A stretch of DNA of 64,000 nt from Rhizopus arrhizus (GCA_024220505.1 JAKZZE010000005.1:1-64000); one strand, 5' to 3'; shown: positions 53,033 through 63,228, counted from the first letter of the stretch. The notes: a model not told the origin generated them from the sequence alone. Numbers and translations: made by a program.

Positions 53033-54775
53033 GTATATGCTCTGAAGAGGTTCCATAAGTATTTATGGGGAAACAAATTTACCCTGTATACAGATCATAA
53101 GGCACTCACTTATCTTCACACGCAAAAGATTGCTAACGCTATGCTCATAAATTGGTTTGATACACTGCTCCAATATGATTTTAAAGTCGTTCATTTACCA
53201 GGTGTAGATAATATTCTCCCTGACACACTTTCTCGTCTATATGAAATTGAAGATCCTGTCAATGAACTGGGAGGGGATAAGCTTCATCTTTTGAATAGAG
53301 CAGCAGTAAAACTACCCAGTGAAGACAAAGGTGAATACATGACACCTCCGGATCCAGAAGAACGTAAACTACTTCTTCTACGTGAGCACATTAAAGGACA
53401 CTTTGGTTCTGATGCAATTTACCATGCTTTAAAACGTAAAGGTATCTACTGGTCTAATCTGAAAAATGAAGCCGTAGAACTTGTTAAGAGTTGTATTCCA
53501 TGTCAACAATTTAACATAATCAAAAAGGGTTATAATCCTCTAAGACCCATTACAGCCACATTACCTGGAGATAGTTGGGGCATCGACTTAGCTGGTCCCA
53601 TGAAAACTTCCTTGAATGGCAACAATTACTTATTGATTATGGTTGACATTGCTACACGTTACTGTGTATTGAAACCCTTGCCTGATAAGCAATCTATGAC
53701 GATTGTAAAAGCTTTAATCGATGTATTCTCGCATTATGGTTTTCCACGTGTAATCCAATCTGATAATGGTGGTGAATTTGTAAATGAGCTTATGCAATTA
53801 CTTGCTGAAAATGCTGGTTATGACCATAGACTCATATCTAGTTATCATCCCAGAGCTAATGGAGTAAGTGAACGTTGGGTACAAACAGCTGTAAATGCAA
53901 TAAAGAAACAAATCGAGGGTGCTAAAGCAGACTGGGATTTATATGTTCCTTCTACACAACTCTACTTGAATGGTAAACACAATGAACGTACTAAGACGCC
54001 ACCCTTCACTTTAATGTACGGTCGTAACATGAATGACTTTGAAGATTTTAGCAAAGAAAAAAATAAGGCAACTAAAGAAGAAATAAATAAACAACTCCTT
54101 CTCAATATAAAAAGAATGACGGAGATTGTGTTCCCTGCCATATATGAACGTACAAAAATAATAACAAACAATCAGAAGGAAAAGTTTGATGCGTCACATA
54201 AACTAATTACGATCCCTGAAAATAGCTATGTAATGGTAAAAGTAAATATTAAAACCAACAAGTTAGATCCTAACTATGAAGGACCTTATAAAGTAAAAAG
54301 AATTACTCAAGGAGGATCGTATGTACTAGAAGATGAAATGGGTGAATTGTTATCTAAAAACTACCCACCTTCTGCGTTAAAACTCATCTCACAAGATGAA
54401 GTTATATCAACAAATAAATTCTATCAGGTAGAAGCCATCTTAGCACATAAAAAGCTTAAAGGAAAATATCTTTATAAGTGCAGATGGAAAGGCTATGATA
54501 AGAGCGATGATACCTGGGAGCCTGCCTCTAACTTTACCGATCCTAAATTCATTACAGAATATTGGCAAAGAGTTGGTATAGTTCCTGAAGATATTAAATA
54601 TAGATATGACCTTCAAAATAATAAAGGAAGATCTAATAACGTGAAGTTAATAAATACTTCTCATACAGGCAAACGAAAGGCCAGAACAGATCTTAATGAA
54701 AATAGCCACTCTTCTACAACAAGTAGTAATAAATTAAATGGCAATATAAATTCTAAAAGATCTAGACGGTATTAG
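53033..54775 (+). CDS. pol: Element F Pol, 3' part: RNase H end, integrase, chromodomain
   Basis: The frame resumes directly after the GTATA duplication with the rest of RNase H (ALKRFHKYLWGN, YTDHKALTYL). The integrase zinc region is HIKGHFGSDAIYHAL..CIPCQQFN. Catalytic Asp lies in GIDLAGPM, Asp in QSDNGGEF and Glu in NGVSERWV. The GPYKV-like module is EGPYKVKRITQGGSYVL. The chromodomain QVEAILAHKKLKGKYLYKCRWKGYDKSDDTWEP (nt about 54424-54530, split here only by position) is followed by a basic Ser/Asn/Arg tail. Stop at 54773-54775. The Met at 53000 that opens this reading frame lies in the solo LTR and is not a real start. Confidence 0.92.
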   Translation, partial: VYALKRFHKYLWGNKFTLYTDHKALTYLHTQKIANAMLINWFDTLLQYDFKVVHLPGVDNILPDTLSRLYEIEDPVNELGGDKLHLLNRAAVKLPSEDKGEYMTPPDPEERKLLLLREHIKGHFGSDAIYHALKRKGIYWSNLKNEAVELVKSCIPCQQFNIIKKGYNPLRPITATLPGDSWGIDLAGPMKTSLNGNNYLLIMVDIATRYCVLKPLPDKQSMTIVKALIDVFSHYGFPRVIQSDNGGEFVNELMQLLAENAGYDHRLISSYHPRANGVSERWVQTAVNAIKKQIEGAKADWDLYVPSTQLYLNGKHNERTKTPPFTLMYGRNMNDFEDFSKEKNKATKEEINKQLLLNIKRMTEIVFPAIYERTKIITNNQKEKFDASHKLITIPENSYVMVKVNIKTNKLDPNYEGPYKVKRITQGGSYVLEDEMGELLSKNYPPSALKLISQDEVISTNKFYQVEAILAHKKLKGKYLYKCRWKGYDKSDDTWEPASNFTDPKFITEYWQRVGIVPEDIKYRYDLQNNKGRSNNVKLINTSHTGKRKARTDLNENSHSSTTSSNKLNGNINSKRSRRY

Positions 54776-54783
54776 TTATACCT

Positions 54784-54796
54784 GGGAGGGGATTAT
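54784..54796 (+). promoter_or_regulatory. Polypurine tract of F, duplicated by the LINE insertion
   Basis: GGGAGGGGATTAT occurs here and again at 60642-60654, directly before F's 3' LTR. It is both F's plus-strand primer and the 12-13-bp target duplication of the LINE. Confidence 0.88.
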
Positions 54797-55010
54797 TTTT
54801 TTTTTAGGGGACAGCGCTCATATTGAGTGTCCAATTTATTGAAGCGGAGTTATAGAATTGAAATATGAATGGGATTAGTGAAGGAGAAAGAGGGTTGAAT
54901 AGTAATAATTAATGTGAAAGATTAGAATTTCAGGCAATCATTATTTTTTTTTTTTCTTTTTTCTTTTTTCTTTTTTTTTTTTTGTTAGAGGTCACACATC
55001 CTAGAGACTG

Positions 55011-58000
55011 TCACCGAGGAGCAGAAATGGAATCAAAACGGTTTATAAGACGTTCGGCACATGTAAATACATAGTTGGCTGTAAAAGGAGTGTCATGGAA
55101 TAAGAACTGCCATCGGCAAGTCCAAATAGCTTGCAGGACACAAGCAACTAGTTGGAAGGAGGAGAGAGATGGAGCATCCGTCAGGGAGAGGTCTCGGGGT
55201 GGCATTGGACGCATATATAAGACTGCGGAAGAGTAGTCTTTCAGGAAGAAGTATATATGAGAGGTCCATTGAGGCGCGAAAAACTTTGGAGCTACCATGG
55301 ACCAAACAGCGGAAACAGCCGGACAGGTGAAGAAGAAATGCAACAGAGAGTCAGGCTCGATGGAGCAGAGGGGACAGATGTTGATAGGATATTTGGCGGG
55401 AGCAACATGGTGGAGGAAGCCCAGGTGAGGGATCCGTCGATGGAGGATTTTGTACCAAATGGTGCGCGAGAGGTGTGGTATTTTAGCAGACCATAACGCT
55501 AGCCAAGCTCGAGCTGGAATGATTGGAGCGTGAGATAGGGAGTGGCGTGGTGGATGATCACGGGATGCCCGAAGAGTAGCGGGGTTATGGAGACGGTAAA
55601 GGTATTTGTACGCCTTAGGTGAGAGTACTAACAGTCTGGATGGTATGGCAGAAAGCGAAGGGGAGCCGAAGATCCGGGAGATGATTGGAGAGAGACTGAA
55701 AGGAGCGGAAGCGCTATTGAGTGTGGTGTTAGTCAAAATAGATGAGAGAGCCGAACACAGTTGGATTGTGCCAATCGAAAGTAGGTTTATGACTTGTTTG
55801 CTGGTGCGAGAGTAGTGAAAGATTTCGGTAGATGTGAAGTGACGGAAGCGAAGGTGGTGGTTGACTGGATCTAGCCTTAGGATGTGTGAACCGATCATTT
55901 TTTTAAAAGTACGAGAAGAGAAAATATGTGGTAATGGAGAAGATGTACAAGAAGGAGAGATAATAATTGACAAAGGTAAGCACAGATAAGTGGTAGGGGA
56001 AAGTACAATATCATCAAGAGTAGAGGAGGTAATTGAATCAATAGATTTGAATAAAGTAGAAAAGCTATGCAAGGATTTAGTAGACAGATATGAAGACCGA
56101 AAGCTGGGAAACAACAGTGGCCAAATGTATGATGATGGTAAGTCATCGGGCGCAGCAGATTGCAATTGTAAAAGATACTTACAGTAGGGAATGCTAGGTA
56201 AAGGAAAGTCAGTAACAGTACACTCAATGCCCAAAGGCTGTAGTAGATGCAAGAGCCATCTCCACTGTAGAGCTTTGTATTGGGATTCAGGATCAAGTAG
56301 CTTCACCCCACCGGCGGTCCTCGGTAGTATGAGTGTTGCATAGGAAATGCGAGGGAAAGAGCCCCCATTCATAAATCTGGACGAAATGCTGCGAATACGA
56401 GAAAGCTGAGACTTCGCTAGAGGTACCAATCGGAGAACATGCCACAGTCGAGATAGAATAAGTGAGTTGAGGACGGTTGCCCTACCTCGAATAGACAGTT
56501 GGCGTTGGGAGTGGATGTTGCATGCATTGCTGATGGACGTAATAAGTTGCTCCATGAAAACATTACGCTGTTGAGGGGAGCTGTAAACGGGGTAGCCAAG
56601 ATATCGTAAAGGCGACAGAGATTGGACGTCGTGCCATGTGGAGATATGGTGGTCTGTCAGAAATTGCTGCCATTCCGGCAGAGTGGCACCACTCAGAGAG
56701 AAGGCTTGTGTTTTGTTGTAGTTGAGATGAGCGTTGGAAGCAGCTGCATATGTGCTGATGGCAGCTTGGAGACGGTCGAAGTCTTGAAAGGAACTGAGTA
56801 TCACGAGAACATCGTCGGCGTAGGCGAGTGCTTTAACTGCAGGAGGTGTGGAAGCGGAAGGAATATTTGAATAAGGCGGGTGAGGAGGAGGAGGTTCTAC
56901 GAATTGGGGCGGGGCAAAGTTGAAGCCCTGGAAGGATGCATCTTGATCTATGAGGCGAAGGAACGGGTCAAAGGCGAGATTGAAGAGCAAAGGACTAAGT
57001 GGGTCCCCTTGGCGCAAGCCTCGCTGTGCTTGGAAGGGTTTGGTTAGGAAACCATTAACGTTAATACTTACCTGAGTGGAGAAGAAAAGGTTCATGATGG
57101 AATTATTCAGTTGAGGGGGTACTCCAAAACGAGACAGGACTTGAGAAAGATAATCTGGGTGGACGCGGTCATAGGCTTTTTCTTGATCTAAAAGCATTCC
57201 AACAGCGGAAGAACGACTGATGGAGGCTGCGGTCATTGCCAGTTGGAGGATGCGGCCATTTTCTCCAATGAAACGCCCAGGCATGAAGCCTAGCTGATGT
57301 TGGCAGATCTTGGTTTCAAGAGTATTCATGAGTCTAGAATTTAGTAGGCGGGTGAAGACTTTGGCGTCAGTATTGATGAGGGCAATTGGACGCCAATTCC
57401 GGAGTGTTGTCAGATCACCTTTTTTTGGTAACAGAGAAACACATGAAGTCTGCCAAGAGGGTGGGAAAACTCCGGTGAGTAGAGCATCGTTGAAGACCTG
57501 GACAACCAGACGAGAGATACCGTTGTGAGAGAACAAAAGCTTTAGGATTTCATAAGGGAGACCATCCATGCCGGGGCTGCTGCGTCTAGGAGTACGGTTA
57601 GTAGCGTTTAGTAGGTCATCAAGCGTAAAGGGTTCAAGAAGCAAATCAGCGTCATTTGTAGTAATACTATCGGATATGGGAATAGTCTCCAGAAGGCTGT
57701 CAACGGAGTCCTGATCGATTGGTGAAGGAGTGAACAAGGAACGGTAAAACTCAACAGTAGCATCCTGTAGTTCAGCAGGTGTCTTACAGATACGGGACGG
57801 ATCATCTGGATGTTGGAGTTGTTCGATATAACGGGAAGAAAACTGACGATCAATTATGCGTTTAAGGTAACCGGCAGAGAGTTCCCCATGTTCTTGCCAA
57901 TGTTTTCGTGCCTTAAGCGCTTTGGAATCTGCAATATCCTGTTGGATATGACTAATTTTGGCTTCAATCGAGGATAACTGGGGATGTAAGGAGTCGGGAG

Positions 58001-59192
58001 AGGAAGGATTTGTTAGGAGATGATTACGTTGGGATTGTAGACTATCGAGTGTATTTTGTCGCCAGGATGCTTGTCGTCGCCCCACTGAGCGAGCGATTCG
58101 TTTAGTTTCCTGTTTCACTTGATCCCATAGATCCTGAGGCGAGGTGGCTGAGGTGGGTGCGGGACCCTCAATTGGAAGATGAATGTCAAGTACAGAAGAG
58201 CAGAATTGGTCTAAAATGGATTTCAGGCGCTTAATAAAGAAACGATTAGTTGCTAAAAATGGGTTAGCTCGCCAAAAGCCTTTTCCATGTTGTGAACTGC
58301 CAAATTTAAAGGAAACACTCAGTAAGGCATGATCAGTCCAAAGGCTATTAATGAAGGCTACCGAAGAGCGAGTGCGGTGGGATGCAAGAAACTGTGACAG
58401 GAAGATGTAATCAATGGTAGTGGACACATTATCTCTACGGAAGGTAGGTAGAGTTTGGTCCAAAGAAGGGTGGACACATTCTGTTAGGTATGTGTTAACA
58501 AATTGATGCCACCGCGACTGAGCAGTGGTAGGGGAAGAAGTGTCCGAATGGCAGGACAATTGTCGAGAAGAATGGGGATGATAGTTGAAGTCGCCGGTGA
58601 TAATAATCTGGGAGAAGTCACCGCTTGGAGCAGTAAACTGAGGGTCAGATTCGAAGGGATTATAGAAAGACTCAATATGGGAGAACAGAGGCAGTTGAAG
58701 GGTCCTATGGAAGAACTCACGACGCTCGGATGCTGAGGGAGGAGCGTACAACGTGATAAGAAGGAAAGGCTCAAAAAAATTGGATTGGTGAGACACTTGG
58801 CAACAGATGAAGCGACCATCAGTGGTAACAAATTGGTCGGAGAGAATGAGAGCAGGGTTAAGGCTAACTATACCGCAGTATTTAGACCAAATAGATGAGT
58901 TTGTCTGAAACTGTAGGTCGAGTTGTTGTTGAGATTCTAAGGAAGAGGAGTTTGTATCTTGTAATGTGAGGATATCGAAGGATTGGTGGCGAAGGTAGTG
59001 AATGAAGGATGAAGTAACGGATGGTGCGCTAGTTTTAAGCAGATGTCGGCAGTTGAGAGAACCAATTTGGAGCGGGATTGAACGGTGGGAGGTAGATCGA
59101 GGGGATAGGTTAGTAGAATTGTTAGGAGAGGAAAGGTTAGTAATATTATCGTATTGGTTATAGTTCATAGTATTAGTATTATTCATATGCAT
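55011..59192 (-). CDS. ORF2: LINE ORF2: AP endonuclease and reverse transcriptase
   Basis: 1393 codons from Met 59192, 43 bp after the ORF1 stop. The AP-like endonuclease spans about residues 38-290 (IGSLNCRHLL, ITGDFNYHP near 200, TIDYIFLSQF, TDHALLSVSF). It would nick the target and expose a 3' end. Reverse transcriptase spans about 480-860 (SPGMDGLPYEILKLL near 537, NWRPIALINTDAKVFTRLL, LDQEKAYDRVHPDYL, GLRQGDPLSPLLFNLAFDP, catalytic AYADDVLV near 788). A C-terminal Cys/His motif CPLCSIEPDSLLHFFFTCP lies near 1271. I see no RNase H. All main catalytic residues are present. It works in cis on its own RNA by target-primed reverse transcription. Confidence 0.94.
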   Translation of the reverse strand: MHMNNTNTMNYNQYDNITNLSSPNNSTNLSPRSTSHRSIPLQIGSLNCRHLLKTSAPSVTSSFIHYLRHQSFDILTLQDTNSSSLESQQQLDLQFQTNSSIWSKYCGIVSLNPALILSDQFVTTDGRFICCQVSHQSNFFEPFLLITLYAPPSASERREFFHRTLQLPLFSHIESFYNPFESDPQFTAPSGDFSQIIITGDFNYHPHSSRQLSCHSDTSSPTTAQSRWHQFVNTYLTECVHPSLDQTLPTFRRDNVSTTIDYIFLSQFLASHRTRSSVAFINSLWTDHALLSVSFKFGSSQHGKGFWRANPFLATNRFFIKRLKSILDQFCSSVLDIHLPIEGPAPTSATSPQDLWDQVKQETKRIARSVGRRQASWRQNTLDSLQSQRNHLLTNPSSPDSLHPQLSSIEAKISHIQQDIADSKALKARKHWQEHGELSAGYLKRIIDRQFSSRYIEQLQHPDDPSRICKTPAELQDATVEFYRSLFTPSPIDQDSVDSLLETIPISDSITTNDADLLLEPFTLDDLLNATNRTPRRSSPGMDGLPYEILKLLFSHNGISRLVVQVFNDALLTGVFPPSWQTSCVSLLPKKGDLTTLRNWRPIALINTDAKVFTRLLNSRLMNTLETKICQHQLGFMPGRFIGENGRILQLAMTAASISRSSAVGMLLDQEKAYDRVHPDYLSQVLSRFGVPPQLNNSIMNLFFSTQVSINVNGFLTKPFQAQRGLRQGDPLSPLLFNLAFDPFLRLIDQDASFQGFNFAPPQFVEPPPPHPPYSNIPSASTPPAVKALAYADDVLVILSSFQDFDRLQAAISTYAAASNAHLNYNKTQAFSLSGATLPEWQQFLTDHHISTWHDVQSLSPLRYLGYPVYSSPQQRNVFMEQLITSISNACNIHSQRQLSIRGRATVLNSLILSRLWHVLRLVPLAKSQLSRIRSISSRFMNGGSFPRISYATLILPRTAGGVKLLDPESQYKALQWRWLLHLLQPLGIECTVTDFPLPSIPYCKYLLQLQSAAPDDLPSSYIWPLLFPSFRSSYLSTKSLHSFSTLFKSIDSITSSTLDDIVLSPTTYLCLPLSIIISPSCTSSPLPHIFSSRTFKKMIGSHILRLDPVNHHLRFRHFTSTEIFHYSRTSKQVINLLSIGTIQLCSALSSILTNTTLNSASAPFSLSPIISRIFGSPSLSAIPSRLLVLSPKAYKYLYRLHNPATLRASRDHPPRHSLSHAPIIPARAWLALWSAKIPHLSRTIWYKILHRRIPHLGFLHHVAPAKYPINICPLCSIEPDSLLHFFFTCPAVSAVWSMVAPKFFAPQWTSHIYFFLKDYSSAVLYMRPMPPRDLSLTDAPSLSSFQLVACVLQAIWTCRWQFLFHDTPFTANYVFTCAERLINRFDSISAPR

Positions 59193-59235
59193 ATGGTTAG
59201 ATATAAGGAGTGGAGGAAGAGAACACTGGGAAGTG

Positions 59236-60639
59236 TTATTCGTCCCCTAGTCTGACTCCGGGCTTACCAAAGTTTGCCCGAGTGGATCGGCGAACAGGGG
59301 CGGCTGGGGCTGGGCTGGGCTGTTGTGAGTTGATAGTGTTAAGCACTGCGTTGGTTTCGACAGCGGATGTAGGAGGGTGTAGATCAGAATGACTGGAGGT
59401 GGTGCTGATATTGCCGTTAATGTCCATGTCATGATCTTCAGTTGCGGATAATACTGGTAGATTTGCGTTATCAGGGAGTGTGGAGGTGTTGGTGTCAACT
59501 GAATTTGACGGGGAGAATTTGCTGGAATTGATGGTTGAGTCTGGGATTGCAGTACTAGGGGTGCTGGACGGGGTAGGTTGGTCTATAGGAGCGGCGATCG
59601 ATGTGGTTTCACGTTGTAGGATGGACGTGGGAGTGACAATGTTGCGGGAAGAGATGCGGGATTCCGGAGCGACTTGACGAGAACGCTTGGAATGAGCGAG
59701 TTCTGAAGGCGGTGCTCTAGTACAGTCGATGCTGAGGTGTCCGCGAACACCACAAGTGAAACAGGTACGATTTTCGCGAGGTCGTTCAGGACAGGAATCT
59801 CGAGTGTGGCCCATAGCCTTGCAATAGCGGCAATGCTTTGGCATACGGGACCAAGTGACGAGAATACTCGTCTTGTCGTTATAGTCAAGTTTGTACTGTG
59901 GACTACAGTCGTTGGAAGTGTCCTGTAAATCAACGAGGACGTGGCCATTACCGCGGAACCATTGGGAAGAAGTATCGTCAAGGTGCAATACGATATCGAT
60001 GACAGTGCCATAACGGGAAAACAACTGCAGGATGGTGTCCCGCGTTTCGACGGGGGACTCCATAGGTACACCACTAAAATTGAAGCGTGTGAGTGTAGTA
60101 GAGAAAGTACGAGTGGCCGGGAAAGGGACTTCGTCGATCACAATGGGTTCGGCAATGGCTTTGTTGCAAGTTTCATTGGAATTCAAAGCAATCTCAATCG
60201 ACAATGAGTGGCCTTGTTCCTTATGTTGAATGGCGTAGCCAACACCATAAGGAAATTGTTGGCGGAGTTTGTTGAGCAAAGGAACGTCCAAATGGCGAAG
60301 GTTGGCAGGAACAGTGTAAGTGACGGAGCAGTCAGAGGAACCGGTGGCATAAGACAGAGGAGTGGCAGGGGATAGAGCATCGGTGAAGATTGAAATGTAG
60401 GTAGGAGTAGAGGTAGCAGAGGTGGCGGGGCGATTGTTGGAATTGGCATGTCGGGAGGAGGAAGGCTTGAAAACTCGAGGTGCGTGGGTGGGAAGCGTGC
60501 CCTGGACAGCATCACGAAAACCAGATGTGGGTGTTGAGATCTCTGTGGCAGATGTACTGAAGAGAACCGTTGGTGTAGAGTTGGGAGAATCCCTAGGGAC
60601 ACCCTCTGTATCCAAGTGGTGAATATTGGAAAGAACCAT
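59236..60639 (-). CDS. ORF1: LINE ORF1: CCHC zinc-knuckle nucleic-acid-binding protein
   Basis: 467 codons. Met at 60639 lies only two bases inside the LINE's 5' boundary, so the true start could be further upstream in a longer copy. The middle (about residues 140-260) looks like an RRM-type ORF1 domain (VPMESPVETRDTILQLFSRYG, VDIVLHLDDTSS-like segment). Two CCHC knuckles follow at about 266-305: CRYCKAMGHTRDSC and CFTCGVRGHLSIDC. The C-terminal 150 residues are Ser/Thr/Pro-rich. The protein binds LINE RNA. Confidence 0.9.
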   Translation of the reverse strand: MVLSNIHHLDTEGVPRDSPNSTPTVLFSTSATEISTPTSGFRDAVQGTLPTHAPRVFKPSSSRHANSNNRPATSATSTPTYISIFTDALSPATPLSYATGSSDCSVTYTVPANLRHLDVPLLNKLRQQFPYGVGYAIQHKEQGHSLSIEIALNSNETCNKAIAEPIVIDEVPFPATRTFSTTLTRFNFSGVPMESPVETRDTILQLFSRYGTVIDIVLHLDDTSSQWFRGNGHVLVDLQDTSNDCSPQYKLDYNDKTSILVTWSRMPKHCRYCKAMGHTRDSCPERPRENRTCFTCGVRGHLSIDCTRAPPSELAHSKRSRQVAPESRISSRNIVTPTSILQRETTSIAAPIDQPTPSSTPSTAIPDSTINSSKFSPSNSVDTNTSTLPDNANLPVLSATEDHDMDINGNISTTSSHSDLHPPTSAVETNAVLNTINSQQPSPAPAAPVRRSTRANFGKPGVRLGDE

Positions 60640-60653
60640 GAGGGAGGGGATTA

Positions 60654-61234
60654 TGTTGTAGAACAGCGTCTGATCATAACGGACATTGAATAATCACAAC
60701 TAAAAGAAGTATATTAAAACTGATAGAAGATAATAATTTAAATCTTTATCAAATAAAATATATTCTTCTTCTTTTTTATATAAAACTATCACTATTAGAT
60801 TCATCCTATAAAGTAAACATGAACAATAAATAAGTCATGACCTTTATTATTCATAATTTCTGTAAATGAATAATAATGGATCAGGTACCTAGTCAACTAT
60901 GATCTGACTGGAGGCATTTCATATAAATATATCTTTCCTCTCAATGAAGACGGGACAATTCTCCCAGATCAGTTAAAGAACAATAAGATCTATAAAAACA
61001 ACGAATTAAAAATTTTCATAATCGATTCAGTGATCATTCTTCAATCAAACATGTCAATTATTGGATCTACGCTCATAACTACTCATTTACCCGCCAACTG
61101 ATAGAAGAATATAAATAGTAGACTTTGTAATGATTTCTTTTTAACAATTAAGATTGTCTTAAATAAAGTTCAGTCTCAAAAAGTATTCTTTGGTTTTTAT
61201 TGCTACCTTTAAGTTACTTTACCAGAACATAACA
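60654..61234 (+). mobile_element. 3' LTR of element F (family G)
   Basis: 581 bp directly after the second GGGAGGGGATTA, ending CCAGAACATAACA. About 1.5% different from the 5' LTR. Confidence 0.93.
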
Positions 61235-63228
61235 GAGTCTTTGCTACTGTATCGGATTGCATATTGGCCAATGCTCTTAATATTGTATATCTTGTGCAAG
61301 TATCTGTAAGCACAAATAAATATATGTTGTCATTTTCGGTCACTGGTAATGGACCTGCTAAATCTAAAGTCACATGGTCAAAAGGTGCATGTGCTACTAT
61401 ATTAGTTAAGGGATGGTAACCTCTTTTACTAATGTTATGTTTTTGGCATTCAGAGCATGATTTTACAGTTTCTACTGCATCTTTATAAATGCTAGTCCAA
61501 TGCATACCGTCAGCATGAATTCTTTGAACAATGCTTTCACTACCGAAATGACCAAATTCATGGGTTTCATTTAAGATCTTATCTCTCTCTTCCTCAGGAG
61601 TGCATATATAGTCTAAAGTAGCATACTTGTTATTTACTAACTTTACAACAAGTACGTTTACACTTTTATCTTTACTGTAAGCTTTTCTTTTATTCATTGC
61701 CTTCTCATTATTCCTATAAGGTGTTTTACCCCCTTCCAGCTTGGATTCATCTCTAGGAGGATACAAGCGGCTAAGTTCATCAGGTAGTATATTTAAGATT
61801 CCTTTAATATGCACTACTCTGATACTAAATTCAAGGATTGTTTCAAGCCAGCCAACCAACATGGGTGACAGCTCTTTCTGTCAGTGAATATAGACTAGTG
61901 ATTTATGATCACACTGCATTTCAAAGTGTTTAGCTAACAGAAAAACGCGAAGCTTTTTTAAGGCAAGAATAATTGCATATAATTCTCTTTTAGTCGTACT
62001 CCAGTTTTTTTTGACTAGGTGATAATGACTGAGAAACAAAAGCAATATGCTTAATGCGTCCTTTTTCATCCTTTTGAAATAAGACAGCAGCAGCGCAGTA
62101 CTGTGAAACATCGGTTGCCAAGTATATCTTTTTATTTAAATCAGGATAATGTAAAATATGCTTTATTGACAAAAAAAAAATGCTTTGATTGTAAAATGTT
62201 TTTCAAAGTTTTGAACCTTTCAGTGTGCAAACTTGTCCAATTTTTATCAACACGTGGATCATTCCTTAAGCTATCAATAGGTGCAACAACTTCAGAGATC
62301 ATCGTTATGAAGTCTTTAAAATAATTGATCAATCCCATGAATCGCTGAATGTCCTTACACGTTTTTAGGATAGGCCAGGATTCAACATTTGTCAGTTTGT
62401 TTTTGTCTACTTTAATTCCAGTAGCATTAACAACAAAACCTAACAGGTGTACAGAATGTTGAAACCAGCTACATTTTTCAGGGTTCAAGATCAGATTAAC
62501 AGAAGTTAAACGATCAATGACTCGTTTGACATCTCTAGCATGTTCGTTAATTGACGAACTCTGATTATGCAATCATCGACAAAAGTCTGAACAATATCTC
62601 TCATATCTTCAAAGAGGATATCCATTACCTTACAAAAAATAGCTGTTACCGTTTTTACACCGAAACAACAACCTTGAAAACTATACTGCTTATTATTATG
62701 CGTAAAGGTTAATTTGTGTTGGTCATCAGGATGAACCAAAAACCGTTTGTATGCACTCTTTAAATCTAAGGTGGTAAATACTTTCTTACCCGCAAGATTG
62801 TCAAATATATCTCTTACTATTGTTACTGGATAATTGACATCAGGCAGTAAACAATTTAATCCTCTCACATCTGCACAAACACGATGTGAAACAATTTCAC
62901 CAGCTTTATTTGTTTTTGGAACCAACAGTAAAGGACTGTTAAAGCTGATATTAATTGTAGTTCGTTTTATTGTACCACTTTCTAGCCATTCTTCAATTTG
63001 CTTATCCAACACTGGCCTTAAGCTATGTGCAATAGGATATTGTCTCTGATATGAGGTAGCACCCTTTTCTGTAGGAAGTCTAACAACTGATTCAGGAATC
63101 GTACAAAAAGAAGTTATTGGTATCTTTTGATTTTTATCAATTGAAGGCTGGATAATATTCATAATAGCCTTTCTTTCTTCAGATGTACCAGCAGGAGAGT
63201 TATCAGGTTCATATAGATCATCATTGTT
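61235..63228 (-). pseudogene. pol: Element I: chromovirus-type pol remnant
   Basis: On the minus strand the frame is open from the LTR edge at 63228. Reverse transcriptase comes first: SFCTIPESVVRLP, HRVCADVRGLNCLL, FTTLDLKSAYKRF and catalytic FVDD (about 62580-62590). A frame change near 62560 leads to LNPEKCSWFQHSVHLLGFVV. RNase H follows in two more frames (YLATDVSQYCAAAVLFQ about 62100, STTKRELYAIILALKK about 61980, CDHKSLVYIH about 61890). Integrase zinc region HEFGHFGSESIVQRIHADG..CSECQKHN and first Asp in TLDLAGPL complete it. It ends at ..SDTVAKTL, before the second catalytic Asp, at F's 3' LTR. Gag and the integrase C-terminus are missing. It is diverged from both E and F. Confidence 0.88.

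Larger units (their letters stand above)
54797..60641 (-). mobile_element. LINE (non-LTR retrotransposon) inserted in F
   Basis: Two ORFs on the minus strand (ORF1 59236-60639, ORF2 55011-59192) and an A-rich 3' end (T runs on the plus strand at 54796-54805 and 54945-54983) are flanked by GGGAGGGGATTAT. The coding part is clearly more GC-rich than F. Domain set (CCHC ORF1; endonuclease plus reverse transcriptase in ORF2; Cys/His C-terminus, no RNase H seen) suggests the L1/Tad side of LINE diversity. Both ORFs are uninterrupted, so it may be intact apart from possible loss of the 5' UTR. Confidence 0.93.
48804..61234 (+). mobile_element. Element F: chromovirus with two internal insertions
   Basis: LTRs at 48804-49384 and 60654-61234 are both 581 bp, with about nine substitutions between them by my count. 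The internal region encodes gag-pol with a C-terminal chromodomain. It is interrupted by a solo LTR (52466-53032) and by a LINE in the polypurine tract (54797-60641). The flanking bases differ (GCAAC before, GAGTC after), and the flanking sequences come from two different elements (E and I). Confidence 0.9.
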
